Origin: Deltaproteobacteria bacterium
Lineage (GTDB): Bacteria > Desulfobacterota > Binatia > UTPRO1
Direction of reading: 5' to 3'
Length of the DNA stretch: 64,000 nt
NCBI GenBank assembly: GCA_020852955.1
Contig: JADYZW010000037.1
Location: 1 to 64,000, forward strand
Shown one piece after another: positions 1-7,928 of this stretch; position 1 is the first letter of the stretch; each line of letters starts with the position of its first letter. The notes below the pieces were generated by a model. The model saw only the letters and a list, made by a program, of their open reading frames with translations, searched no databases and was not told the DNA's origin. The translations under genes were made by a program, and so were the position numbers.

Positions 1-568
1 CGCCGTAGCTCGGTCCCTGGAAGAACGGCAGGAAGCCGAGGGTGTCGGCGAGCCACGGCGTGACGGTGGCGCGCACCCACGGCACGAGCACGAAGATGCC
101 CCAGAGGCCGTAGACGACGCTCGGGATCGCGGCGAGGAGCTCTACCATGAACGCGACCGGCGAGCGGAGCCAACTCGGCGCCATTTCGCTCAGGAAGAGC
201 GCAGTGCCGATGCCGAGCGGTACCGCCTGGAGCAACGCCAGGAACGACGACACCAGCGTGCCGTAGATGAACGGCAGCGCGCCGTACTCGTGGGCGACCG
301 GATCCCACGTCTGGCCGGAGAGGAAGCCGAATCCGAAGCGTCGCATCGCGTCCGCGGATTCCCAGCCGAGCACGAGCACGATCGAGACGAGGACACCGAC
401 GAGCGACCAGGCGGCGGCCGCGGTGATCAGGCGGAACACCGCGTCGCCGACGTTCGCCCGCCGGCGCTTTAGGAGCGGTCCCACGCCGACCCAGCGCGCG
501 GCCGTGGGTGGCGACGCGCTCCGCTCCTGTCCGATGGGAGCGGGGCGCTGCGCGGCGGGGAGCGTCAT
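1..568 (-). CDS. pstC: Phosphate ABC transporter permease PstC (N-terminal part, cut by window edge)
   Basis: Inner-membrane permease of the high-affinity phosphate importer PstSCAB. The 189 visible codons hold a polar cytoplasmic start, a first membrane helix at about residues 46-69, a second at about 99-121, and then the start of the permease core with the ELLAAIPSVVYG stretch typical of PstC near residue 143. The rest lies beyond base 1. The ATG is the first in-frame start after pstS, 16 bases downstream of the pstS stop, so the two are almost certainly one transcript. I see no clear Shine-Dalgarno sequence. Family assignment rests on the sequence pattern and the pstS neighbour. Confidence 0.9.
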   Translation of the reverse strand, partial: MTLPAAQRPAPIGQERSASPPTAARWVGVGPLLKRRRANVGDAVFRLITAAAAWSLVGVLVSIVLVLGWESADAMRRFGFGFLSGQTWDPVAHEYGALPFIYGTLVSSFLALLQAVPLGIGTALFLSEMAPSWLRSPVAFMVELLAAIPSVVYGLWGIFVLVPWVRATVTPWLADTLGFLPFFQGPSYG

Positions 569-584
569 CGTGGAGATGGGCACA

Positions 585-1655
585 TCAATTTCCGGCGAGG
601 GCCTTTCCGTCGGCCGTGGTGATCTTGGCGAGCGCGGCGCGTGCCTTCTCGGCCACCGCCGCGGGCAAGGGCGCGTAGTGCAGGTCCGCCGCGATCTTCT
701 GGCCGTCGGTGAGCGCCCAGTTCAGGAAGCCGACGAGCTTCGCGCCTTTCGCCGCATCGGCCTGCTTCTCGTACACGAGGAGCCACGTCATGCCGGCGAT
801 CGGATAGGCCTCGGCGCCGGGCGCGTCGGTGATCGAGACGCGGAAGTCGTCGGGCATGTCGTTCGCGGCTCCGGCGGCCGCGGCCGTCACGGACTCGAGC
901 GACGGGGTGACGAACTGTCCCGCCTTGTTCTTCACCGACGCGTACGGGAGCTGGTTCGAGAGCGCGTAGATCAGCTCGACGTAGCCGATCGAGAACGGCG
1001 TCTGCTCGACGAGGGCGGTGACGCCTTCGTTGCCCTTGCCACCGAGGCCGACCGGCCAGCTGACGGCGGTGCCGCGGCCGACCGTGTCGGACCAGACGCG
1101 GCTGATCTTACTCAGGTAGTCGGTGAAGATGGAGGACGTGCCGCTGCCGTCGGAGCGATGGACCACGATGAGGTCGCGGGCCGGCAGCTCGACTCCCGGA
1201 TTCACCTCGGCGATCGCGCGGTCGTTCCATTTCACGATGCGGCCGAGGAAGATGTCGGCGACGATCTCGGGCGTGAGCTTCAGGCCCGTCGGCACGCCCT
1301 CGACGTTGTACGTCAGCACGACGGCGCCCATCACTGTCGGGACGTGCAGGATCGGGCCGCCCCTGGCGGCGTGCAGCTGCGCGTCGGTCATCGGGCCGTC
1401 GGTCGCGCCGAAGTCGACGGTCTGCGCGCTGAGCTGCTTGATGCCCCCGCCGCTGCCGATCGACTGGTAGTTGAAGCGCGACGTCGTATCGACCTTCCCG
1501 TAGAGGCTGAACCACTTCGAGTAGATCGGGTAGGGGAAGGTGGCGCCGGCGCCGTTCAGCGGCATCTGCGCGCGGGCGGTCGCGGCCGTGCACTCGAGCA
1601 CCGCGATCGCGATGGCGAGGAGTCGGCCGTTCGTTCGGAGGATCCCTGTGCTCAT
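585..1655 (-). CDS. pstS: Phosphate-binding periplasmic protein PstS
   Basis: Substrate-binding protein that delivers phosphate to PstCAB. The protein is 356 aa, normal for the family. It has a signal peptide ending near ATARAQ and then the PstS opening GAGATFPYPIYSKW. The phosphate-loop motifs SGGGIKQL and SDGSGTSS are both present. I chose the ATG at 1655 because AAAGGAA lies 8 bases upstream. An ATG six codons earlier would overlap that ribosome site. pstC follows after 16 bases. The upstream region shows no convincing pair of Pho-box repeats, so PhoB control cannot be shown from sequence. Confidence 0.95.
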   Translation of the reverse strand: MSTGILRTNGRLLAIAIAVLECTAATARAQMPLNGAGATFPYPIYSKWFSLYGKVDTTSRFNYQSIGSGGGIKQLSAQTVDFGATDGPMTDAQLHAARGGPILHVPTVMGAVVLTYNVEGVPTGLKLTPEIVADIFLGRIVKWNDRAIAEVNPGVELPARDLIVVHRSDGSGTSSIFTDYLSKISRVWSDTVGRGTAVSWPVGLGGKGNEGVTALVEQTPFSIGYVELIYALSNQLPYASVKNKAGQFVTPSLESVTAAAAGAANDMPDDFRVSITDAPGAEAYPIAGMTWLLVYEKQADAAKGAKLVGFLNWALTDGQKIAADLHYAPLPAAVAEKARAALAKITTADGKALAGN

Positions 1656-1973
1656 GCGGGTGGTTCCTTTCATGCCGATACGCGGTCACGCTCCGCGCCG
1701 TGCGCTCGCAGCGGCTCGGCCTGCTCGCGCGAACGCGATCGGTGTAGAGCTTCCCTAGCGGAACGGGCGTTCGCGAACGGTAACGGCTCCATGACGAGTC
1801 GGTTACGCGCGACGGGTGGCGCTGGCGGGACGCGGGAGGCGGGAGGCGACCAGGAAAACGCCGTGGGCGGCGCTTTGCGAAGCCGGGTCGCATCGCGCAC
1901 GAGCGACGCGAAATCGCGCGCGCTCGGCCGATCACGCGTTGACGATGGCGCCGGCGGCCTCCATGCTGCCCCC
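1656..1973. other. Divergent intergenic region pstS / CAP protein
   Basis: This 318-base gap between two divergently transcribed genes should hold both promoters. The only clear symmetry is a 10-base palindrome, GTTCGCGAAC, at 1769-1778. A TTGACG hexamer lies near 1939 on the plus strand, but no good -10 sits at the right distance. I found no RNA gene or coding sequence. Confidence 0.4.
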
Positions 1974-3086
1974 ATGATCGCGAGTCGTTCGGCGGGCGTC
2001 GGGGCGTCGTTGGTCGGGGTGCTGCTCGCGTGGGCGGGAAGTGCCTACGGGGTCACAGTGTCCGGTTGTCTTGCGGGAAAGCTCGGCGACGTGGGGCGGA
2101 CGGCGGCCCAGGAGATCGCGTGCTGGGCGCGCGACGCCGCGAAGCCGGATGCGGCCGCGCGCGCGGCGTGTGTCGCCAGGGTCGAGGGGCGTTTCAGCGG
2201 CGGACCCGATCCGAGCCGGGGGCTCTTCGCGAAGCGGGAACGACGTCCGCCCTGTCCGACGGTCGGCGATGAGGCCGAGATCGCGGCGGACGTCGCGGCG
2301 TTCGTGGTGGTGACCACCGGGGAGGTCGGCGCGACCACGCGCCCGAGCCGCTGCGACGCCGGCAAGCTCGGCTGCGTCGGCCGCTATCTGACCGGAGCGT
2401 TCGCGTGCCTCGCGCGCGCCGCCAAGGGGAGCGGCGCGGTCGACCCGGCCTGCGTGGCGAAGCACCGGGCCCGGCTCGGCGACGCCGCGGGCGGTTGTCT
2501 CGGCAAGGCGGTGCTCCGGGGCGATTGCAGTGCGGGCGGGGATCCCGGCGTGCTCGCGGCCGTCGCCGACGGCTTCGCCGCCGCGACGCTCTGCGCGCTC
2601 GACCCGGGCGGGACGCAAGAGTGCGGAGCGCTGCCGACCCCGCTGCCCACCCCGACGCGCACGGCCACGCCGGCGCCGACCCGTACGCCGACCCCGACGC
2701 CGACCGGCGGCGCCGACGCTTCGCAGCTTTGCGTCGACCTCATCAACCAGTATCGCGCCACGATCGGCATGGGACCGCTCCAGCGCTGGACCGACCAGGA
2801 GGGCTGCGCCGAGGACCAGGGGTTCGCCGACAGCGCGAGCGGAACGCCGCACAGCGCCTTCGGGCAGTGCACCGAGTGGGCGCAAAACGAGTGCCCCAAC
2901 TGGCCGGGGCCGCCGGCGGCGATGATCGACGACTGCCTGGCGCTCATGTGGGCGGAAGGGCCGGGCGAGCCGTACTCGGCCCACGGCCACTACATCAACA
3001 TGACGAACCCGAGCTACACCAAGGTGGCGTGCGGGTTCGCGGTGCTCCCGAACGGGCGCGTGTGGGCGGTGCAGGACTTCCGCTGA
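1974..3086 (+). CDS. Secreted Cys-rich protein with C-terminal CAP/SCP domain
   Basis: Likely an exported protein of 370 aa. It has a signal peptide (about 1-25) and an Ala/Cys-rich helical region (about 30-217) with repeated GCLAGKLGDVG / CDAGKLGCVG units. A Pro-Thr stalk (about 218-244) follows, then a CAP/SCP-type domain (about 245-370). The CAP domain is supported by the LINQYRATIGMGPL start and the HGHYINMTNPSYTKVACGF end, which matches the usual HxxNxxNPxxxxxGxG signature. Bacterial CAP proteins vary in role, so I assign none. The ATG at 1974 starts directly before the hydrophobic signal segment. The Cys-rich part resembles other secreted proteins in this window (25017 and 47749). Confidence 0.75.
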   Translation: MIASRSAGVGASLVGVLLAWAGSAYGVTVSGCLAGKLGDVGRTAAQEIACWARDAAKPDAAARAACVARVEGRFSGGPDPSRGLFAKRERRPPCPTVGDEAEIAADVAAFVVVTTGEVGATTRPSRCDAGKLGCVGRYLTGAFACLARAAKGSGAVDPACVAKHRARLGDAAGGCLGKAVLRGDCSAGGDPGVLAAVADGFAAATLCALDPGGTQECGALPTPLPTPTRTATPAPTRTPTPTPTGGADASQLCVDLINQYRATIGMGPLQRWTDQEGCAEDQGFADSASGTPHSAFGQCTEWAQNECPNWPGPPAAMIDDCLALMWAEGPGEPYSAHGHYINMTNPSYTKVACGFAVLPNGRVWAVQDFR

Positions 3087-3134
3087 CGCGCCGCAACGGC
3101 CGGGCGTGAAACCGGCGTCGCGGCGGGACGCGGA

Positions 3135-3626
3135 TCACGCGGCCGCGAACCGATAGCCCGCGCGCGGGAAGTGGAGCGCGATCGCACCGCACGCGGGATC
3201 CTCGCGCAGGATCACCACCTCGTCGACGTCGAGGGCGAGCACCTCGCCCGGGACGCGGTCCTGGGGAAGATCCTCGGAGGCGACTACGACCCGCGCCCCG
3301 GGCGCGAGGCCGTTGGGGTCACCGGGATCGGCGCGGCGCTCCGTCGCTGGATCCGCCGCCCTGGCGATCGCGAGCGCCTCCCCGGGAGGCATCTCCTCGC
3401 GTCGGCCCTGGCCCATTGCGTCGATCGCTCCCATCCAGCGCTGCACGCCCGGGAACGGCGCCAGGATGGCGGCCGCGGCGGGCGCGTTCCGCACGAACCA
3501 GAGCACGTGGTAGACGGCCGCGTCGGCGGCTCCGAAGCGCTCGCCGAGCAGGAACCCGCCGAGGGCGAGCGTGCGATCGAGCCCGGCTGCGAAGACCCGC
3601 AGCTCGTTCCGGGCGCGGCAGCGCGT
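3135..3626 (-). pseudogene. C-terminal fragment of a glutathione S-transferase family protein
   Basis: The open frame runs from a TAA at 3627-3629 to its stop at 3135. It reads like the second half of a bacterial GST: a GST_C helix run (ALGGFLLGERFGAADAAVYHVLWF) followed by the C-terminal extension ending in HFPRAGYRF that some proteobacterial GSTs carry. The N-terminal thioredoxin-fold domain with the glutathione site is absent. Only about 75 bases separate the fragment from the oppositely oriented dehydratase start at 3701, so there is no room for it. I read this as a truncated, probably non-functional gene. An internal ATG at 3506 could still give a 123-aa peptide. Confidence 0.65.
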
Positions 3627-3700
3627 TTACAGCCAGCGGCGGCGCGGCTAGGGTGCCTCGTTCGCGCGCGGCGCCATCCCACGCAGCCCCGAGGTCCACG

Positions 3701-4783
3701 GTGAAGGAAGAGCAGAACGGTCTCGACTACGTGCCCGAGTATCTGGCGGACGAGGCCAAGGCGCGCCTGCGGGCGCTCACGGAAGAGTCGGTATCGGAGC
3801 CCGCGCCCGTCGCGGTCGACGAGTACTTGATCCGCCATTGGTGCGAGACGCTGGAGGACGGGAACCTCCTCTACCTCGACCGCGACTACGCGCGCTCGCG
3901 CGGCTTCGACGATCTGGTGGCGCCGCCCGGCTCGGTGATGACGACCTTCGCGCTGCCGTTTCGTTGGCCGTGGCCGCCCGCCGAGCGCGAGCCGGCGCGG
4001 CACATCCACTACGACGTGAAGGAGCTGCTCGACCTCCCCGTCGGCATCATCCAGCACATCGAGATCGAGACCGGAGTCCCGCTCCAGGTGGGCGACCGGG
4101 TGCACGTGAGCCAGCGACTCGTGTCGGTGTCGCCGTGGAAGAAGACGCGCGTCGGCGAGGGCCACTTCTGGACGATGGATCGTCTCTACCGGAACCAGAA
4201 CGGCGAGCTCGTGGTGCGCGAGCGCATGACGGCGTTCGGCTACGGACGCGAAGCGGGTATGCCCGCGGCGGGAAGTCCTGGTGCGAGCGGCGGCTGGAGT
4301 CCGGCCGTCGAGGACGTCATCCAGGGGGCCCACAGCGGCTACACGCCGGCGCCGGCGCGCATCCTCTGCTACGAGGACGTGACGGAGGGCGACGAGCTGC
4401 CGCCGCTCACGATGCCGATCACCTTCACGCGCTGCGTGTACCTCGCTTCGGCGACGCGTGACTTCTCGCCGCAGCACTCGAACCGCGACTATGCCCGGGA
4501 GCGCTCGAAGACGAAGGACGTGTTCGTGAACACGCCCTTCAATCTCGGGATGATCAGCCGGTTCCTGACCGACTGGGCCGGACCGACCGCCGTCGTCCGC
4601 CGCATCCGGATGGCGATGCGCGACAACGTGTGCGCAGGAGACGACATGACGCTGACGGGCCGCGTGACGAAGAAATATCTGGTCGAGGGGGAGCCGCGCG
4701 TCGACGTCGACGTCGTCATCGCGACCCAGGACGGCCCCGTGTCGCCGTGCCAGACGACCATCGTCCTGCCGTCGCGGTACTGA
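3701..4783 (+). CDS. Double-hotdog MaoC-like (FAS1-type) dehydratase
   Basis: Predicted (R)-specific enoyl-CoA hydratase/dehydratase of 360 aa, about the size of a two-hotdog protein. The N-terminal half looks like the FAS1-like dehydratase domain (VAPPGSVMTTFALPFRWPWPP). The C-terminal half is MaoC-like, with RDFSPQHSNRDYA at the place of the hydratase-2 Asp/His motif. A GTG start is used: GAGG lies 6 bases upstream and the homologous-looking sequence begins there. It is transcribed alone and faces a decayed P450. Such enzymes work in side-chain beta-oxidation of steroids and fatty acids. The substrate here is inferred only from the neighbourhood. Confidence 0.75.
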   Translation: MKEEQNGLDYVPEYLADEAKARLRALTEESVSEPAPVAVDEYLIRHWCETLEDGNLLYLDRDYARSRGFDDLVAPPGSVMTTFALPFRWPWPPAEREPARHIHYDVKELLDLPVGIIQHIEIETGVPLQVGDRVHVSQRLVSVSPWKKTRVGEGHFWTMDRLYRNQNGELVVRERMTAFGYGREAGMPAAGSPGASGGWSPAVEDVIQGAHSGYTPAPARILCYEDVTEGDELPPLTMPITFTRCVYLASATRDFSPQHSNRDYARERSKTKDVFVNTPFNLGMISRFLTDWAGPTAVVRRIRMAMRDNVCAGDDMTLTGRVTKKYLVEGEPRVDVDVVIATQDGPVSPCQTTIVLPSRY

Positions 4784-4784
4784 G

Positions 4785-5170
4785 GGCGCCTCGCAGGGCG
4801 CGGGACGGTCGTGCCGCGCGAGGTGCGCTCCGAGGCAGAAGTGGAGTCTCGGACCGCGTCGCCGCGCCCATCTGCTTCATGCGCTCCGGCACCTCGACGG
4901 CGACCCGCTGGACGTCGTCCATGGTGATCATCGACCCGTAGAACTCGAGCATCTCGGTCGGCAGGTCGTTGATCGAGGTGGCGGCGCGCCCGGAGCAGAA
5001 GAGCTCCGCCTGCCGGCTCATCGCGAGGCGGTCGGCGTGGCGGGTGATGGCGTAGAAGCCTCGCGCCGGAGCTTGCGGAACGCGCCCTCCCGTTCCGGGA
5101 TCGGGAGCGTCCAGACCTCGAGACTTGCGGGTTCGATGGCCCCCAGCGAGGCGGGCTCGAGCGGCGTCAC
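4785..5170 (-). pseudogene. Decayed cytochrome P450 (three islands, internal deletions)
   Basis: Three pieces of a bacterial P450 remain in correct order. The first is a start region (GTG at 5170) reading EVWTLPIPEREGAFRKLRRE. The second, in a shifted frame, is GFYAITRHADRLAMSRQ continuing to ELFCSGRAATS and FYGSMITMDD. The third, in yet another frame, is the haem-ligand loop LHFCLGAHLAR at 4814-4846. The I-helix, the ExxR region and most of the core are missing. The GTG overlaps the stop of the upstream LLM gene (GTGA), so the intact gene was once coupled to it. Resemblance is to the P450s that act on steroid or alkyl side chains. It cannot encode an active enzyme. Confidence 0.75.
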
Positions 5171-6039
5171 GCGGTCGCGCTCCCGGCGATGACGTGGTCG
5201 GCGTAGAGCCGGAGCGCGTCGATCTTCTTCTGCAGCGGCGTGGTGTCGGTTTCGTACATGTTGCGGAAGCCGACGATCACGTCGGTGACGCCGAGATCGG
5301 CGAGGCGCTTCACTCCGTCGACGGTGAAGCCGTCGAAGGAGATCGCGTGGATCTCGAACGGCAGGTGGTCGCGCCCGTACTCGCGACGGAGCTCGTGGAG
5401 GCGCCGCACGTAGGCCTCGAGCTTCGTCTGATCGCCGCCGGCGTGCATCCAGCCGTCGTTCCTGGCGGCGCGCCTGAGCGCGGCCTCGGCGTGCCCGCCG
5501 ATCAGGATCGTGAGCGGCGCGGTCGGCGTCGGGCAGATCTTGATGCTCGGGATGTCGTAGTGCTTGCCGTGGTGCTGGAAGTAGCCGCCCTTCGTGAGCC
5601 CGCGGACGATGTCGATCATCTCGTTCAGGCGCGCGCCGCGGGTGGTCCAGTCGGTTCCGGTCACGAGGAAGTCCTCCGGCCACGGGCTCGTGCCGACGCC
5701 GAAGACGAAGCGGTTGTTGCTCATGACCGCGAGGCTCGCCGCCTGCTTCGCCACCAGGACGGGGTTCCGGATCGGCAGCTTGACGACGAAGGTCGTGAAG
5801 CGCAGCGTCGTCGTGACCGCCGCCATCGCCGCCATCAGGACGAACGGATCGATGAAGGGCTTGCCGTCGAGGAATTCGCGGTTGCCGTCGGGCGTGTAGG
5901 GGTAGGTGCTGTCCGACACCTCCGGATAGCAGATGCTATCGGCGATCGTGAACGAGGTGTAGCCGGCCTCTTCGACCGCCCGCGCGAGGGGGAGATAGTG
6001 CGACGGATCGCACATCGCCTCCGCGTAGGAGAAGCGCAT
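5167..6039 (-). CDS. LLM-class (F420/FMN-type) flavin-dependent oxidoreductase
   Basis: Luciferase-like TIM-barrel oxidoreductase of 290 aa. Family features are the MRFSYAEAM opening strand, FVVKLPIRNPVLVAKQAASL, FGVGTSPWPEDF and the LTILIGGHAEAALRRAAR phosphate-binding region. Many members use F420 and others FMN. Sequence reading does not separate these. The ATG shares one base with the stop of the SDR upstream (TGATG), so translation is probably coupled. The downstream partner, a P450, has decayed. The SDR-LLM pairing suggests oxidation and reduction of one hydrophobic alcohol/ketone substrate, which is inference. Confidence 0.8.
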   Translation of the reverse strand: MRFSYAEAMCDPSHYLPLARAVEEAGYTSFTIADSICYPEVSDSTYPYTPDGNREFLDGKPFIDPFVLMAAMAAVTTTLRFTTFVVKLPIRNPVLVAKQAASLAVMSNNRFVFGVGTSPWPEDFLVTGTDWTTRGARLNEMIDIVRGLTKGGYFQHHGKHYDIPSIKICPTPTAPLTILIGGHAEAALRRAARNDGWMHAGGDQTKLEAYVRRLHELRREYGRDHLPFEIHAISFDGFTVDGVKRLADLGVTDVIVGFRNMYETDTTPLQKKIDALRLYADHVIAGSATA

Positions 6040-6788
6040 CAGATGGTGAGGCCGCCGTCGAACGGCACGATCGCACCCGACATGTAGCGGCCCTCGTCGG
6101 AAGCGATGAACGCGACGAGCGCCGCGACCTCCTCGGGCTTGCTGCGCCCGAGGGGGGTCATCAGCCGGCGCAGGTGCTCTGGGTCGCCGCCCGGCGGGAG
6201 CTCGAAGGCGCGCTGGAGCGGCGTCTTGATGCCGCCCGGCGCGACGCAGTTGGCGCGCACGCCGCGGGCGAGGAACTCGGCGGCGAGCGACCGCGTGAGC
6301 TGGACCACGCCGCCCTTGGACGCGCAGTACGCCGCGCCGTACGGCACGCCCTGGAGGCCCGCGTTCGAAGCGATCGTCGTGATCGAGCCGCCGCCGTCGA
6401 GGAGGTGGGGGAGCGCCGCCTGCACGACCAGGAAGGTGCCGGTCAGATTGACGGCGATGATGCGCGACCAGTCTTCGAACGACATCTCGGCGGCGTGCGC
6501 GAACTTGCCGACGCCGGCGCAGGTCACCACGACCGACGGCCGCCCGAGCTCGCGCGCGGCACCCTCGACGGCCGCCTTGACCGATGCGGGATCGCTGACG
6601 TCGGCCGGGTAGGCGCGCGCGCCGCCACCGACCGCACGCGCCGTTTCCTGCACGGCATCGGCGGCGAGGTCGAGGCAGGCGACCGCGCCGCCCTCCGCGG
6701 CGATGCGCGCCGCGACGGCCCGGCCGAGCCCCGATCCGGCCCCGGTGACGATGGCCGTACGTCCGACGAAACGTTGAGCGGTCTCCAT
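6039..6788 (-). CDS. Short-chain dehydrogenase/reductase (SDR)
   Basis: Classical SDR of 249 aa. The NAD(P) motif TGAGSGLGRA is near the N-terminus. The active site has Ser in TTIASNAG and Tyr/Lys in the AYCASKGG stretch, and the usual FDGGLTI ending is present. I start at the ATG at 6788. A TTG 13 codons upstream stays open but would add a Pro/Arg-rich tail unlike the family. It is first in a minus-strand operon with the LLM gene, which it overlaps by one base. A dyad at 6822-6835 lies just upstream. Substrate unknown. Confidence 0.85.
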   Translation of the reverse strand: METAQRFVGRTAIVTGAGSGLGRAVAARIAAEGGAVACLDLAADAVQETARAVGGGARAYPADVSDPASVKAAVEGAARELGRPSVVVTCAGVGKFAHAAEMSFEDWSRIIAVNLTGTFLVVQAALPHLLDGGGSITTIASNAGLQGVPYGAAYCASKGGVVQLTRSLAAEFLARGVRANCVAPGGIKTPLQRAFELPPGGDPEHLRRLMTPLGRSKPEEVAALVAFIASDEGRYMSGAIVPFDGGLTI

Positions 6789-6821
6789 AGGTCGGCGGAG
6801 AGTAGCGCCCCGCGGCGCGCC

Positions 6822-6835
6822 GCACAAGGAAGTGC
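6822..6835. promoter_or_regulatory. Candidate operator dyad GCAC-N6-GTGC
   Basis: GCACAAGGAAGTGC lies 34 bases upstream of the SDR start, between divergent genes. The 9-mer CCTTGTGCG read on the minus strand recurs in two other divergent gaps of this window, near 32562 and 35625. Function is not shown. Confidence 0.3.
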
Positions 6836-6973
6836 ATGGTCGTGCAATTCGGCGCTCCGAGCGGCGGCTCGGCGCGAGGCGGGAGAAGGCGGCCGCGGCA
6901 GTGTCGGGAACCAGCTGCGTGCTTGCGGCGGACGCAGCATCTGCGTAGACCCCGGGCCGACGGAGGAACGGCG

Positions 6974-7468
6974 ATGCCCGACATGCGACGGCTCACGCCT
7001 GGCGATCTCGTGGAGATCGCGGCGATCGAGCGCCTCAAGTACCGCTACATCCGCGCCCTCGACCTGAAGGAGTGGGACGCGCTCGGCGACTGCCTCACGG
7101 AGGACTGCCGCTCGGCCTACGGGGACGGACGTTTCAGCTTCGAGGGCCGCGCCGCGATCGTGACCTTCCTGAAGGACGCACTCGGGCCGCCGACCCGCAT
7201 CTCGAGCCACCGCGTCCATCACCCCGAGATCGACCTCACGGGCCCGACCGCCGCGACCGGCCTCTGGGCGCTCGACGACGTGGTGATCGAGACCGAGGCC
7301 AGGCTTACCATTCGGGGCTCGGCGTACTACCACGACGAGTACGTGAAGGTCGGCGGCGCATGGAAGATCGCGAGGACCGGGTACCGGAGGATCTACGAGG
7401 AGACGGAGTCCCGCAGCGATACGCCGAGCCTCGTCCTCACCACGCACGCCTCCGTCCACGCCGGATGA
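6974..7468 (+). CDS. SnoaL/NTF2-fold protein (164 aa)
   Basis: Small alpha+beta barrel protein of the SnoaL/NTF2 superfamily. It opens with IAAIERLKYRYIRALDLKEWDALGDCLTEDC, a typical helix pair of the family, and ends with the strand region AYYHDEYVKVGGAWKIARTGYRRIYEE. GGAGG sits 7 bases before the ATG. Members include ketosteroid isomerases, dehydratases and non-catalytic proteins. No single catalytic set can be assigned here. The next gene has the same fold and begins 26 bases downstream, so the two may act together or form a heterodimer (inference). Confidence 0.7.
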   Translation: MPDMRRLTPGDLVEIAAIERLKYRYIRALDLKEWDALGDCLTEDCRSAYGDGRFSFEGRAAIVTFLKDALGPPTRISSHRVHHPEIDLTGPTAATGLWALDDVVIETEARLTIRGSAYYHDEYVKVGGAWKIARTGYRRIYEETESRSDTPSLVLTTHASVHAG

Positions 7469-7494
7469 ACCGCAGACCCGAGGAGACCCAGACG

Positions 7495-7905
7495 ATGTCC
7501 GAAGAGCATCCCGCCCGCGCCGCATCCATGAAGTCGCGCGCCGCCGTCATGGCCAAGCGCAAGGAGGACTGGCTCGCGCTCTTCGCGCCCGACGCCGTCA
7601 TCGAGGATCCGGTCGGCGCGTCGCCGATCGATCCCGTCGGCGACGGCCACCGCGGCGCGGCGGCGATCTCGGCCTTCTGGGACAAGCAGATCGCGCCCGC
7701 GACGATCGAGTTCGAGGTCCACCACTCGTGGGCCTGCGGGATGGAGTGCGCCAACGTGCTCACCCTCACGATCCGCATGCCGAACGGCATGAAGGCGCGC
7801 TGCGACGGCGTCTTCACCTACAAGGTGAACGACGCCGGGAAGCTCGTGTCGCTCCGCGGCCACTGGGAGTTCGACCAGATGATGGCGACGATCGGCCCGG
7901 CGTAG
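7495..7905 (+). CDS. Second SnoaL/NTF2-fold protein, ketosteroid-isomerase-like (136 aa)
   Basis: Companion of the preceding gene. It reads VMAKRKEDWLALFAPDAVIEDPVGASPIDP, then a strand-rich half ending GHWEFDQMMATIGPA. The DPVG(A/P)SP(I)D stretch is common in steroid-pathway NTF2 proteins. I chose the ATG at 7495 because GAGGAG lies about 9 bases upstream. Another ATG at 7465 overlaps the previous stop (ATGA) and would add 10 residues. The genes are co-transcribed. Its end faces the CDF gene with a gap of only 23 bases. An isomerase role is possible but unproven. Confidence 0.65.
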   Translation: MSEEHPARAASMKSRAAVMAKRKEDWLALFAPDAVIEDPVGASPIDPVGDGHRGAAAISAFWDKQIAPATIEFEVHHSWACGMECANVLTLTIRMPNGMKARCDGVFTYKVNDAGKLVSLRGHWEFDQMMATIGPA

Positions 7906-7928
7906 CCGGGGCCGTCACGCGGGCGCGC

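Noticed and set aside
1674-1800. Pho box upstream of pstS
   Set aside because: I found a palindrome GTTCGCGAAC but no pair of 11-base direct repeats resembling the PhoB consensus.
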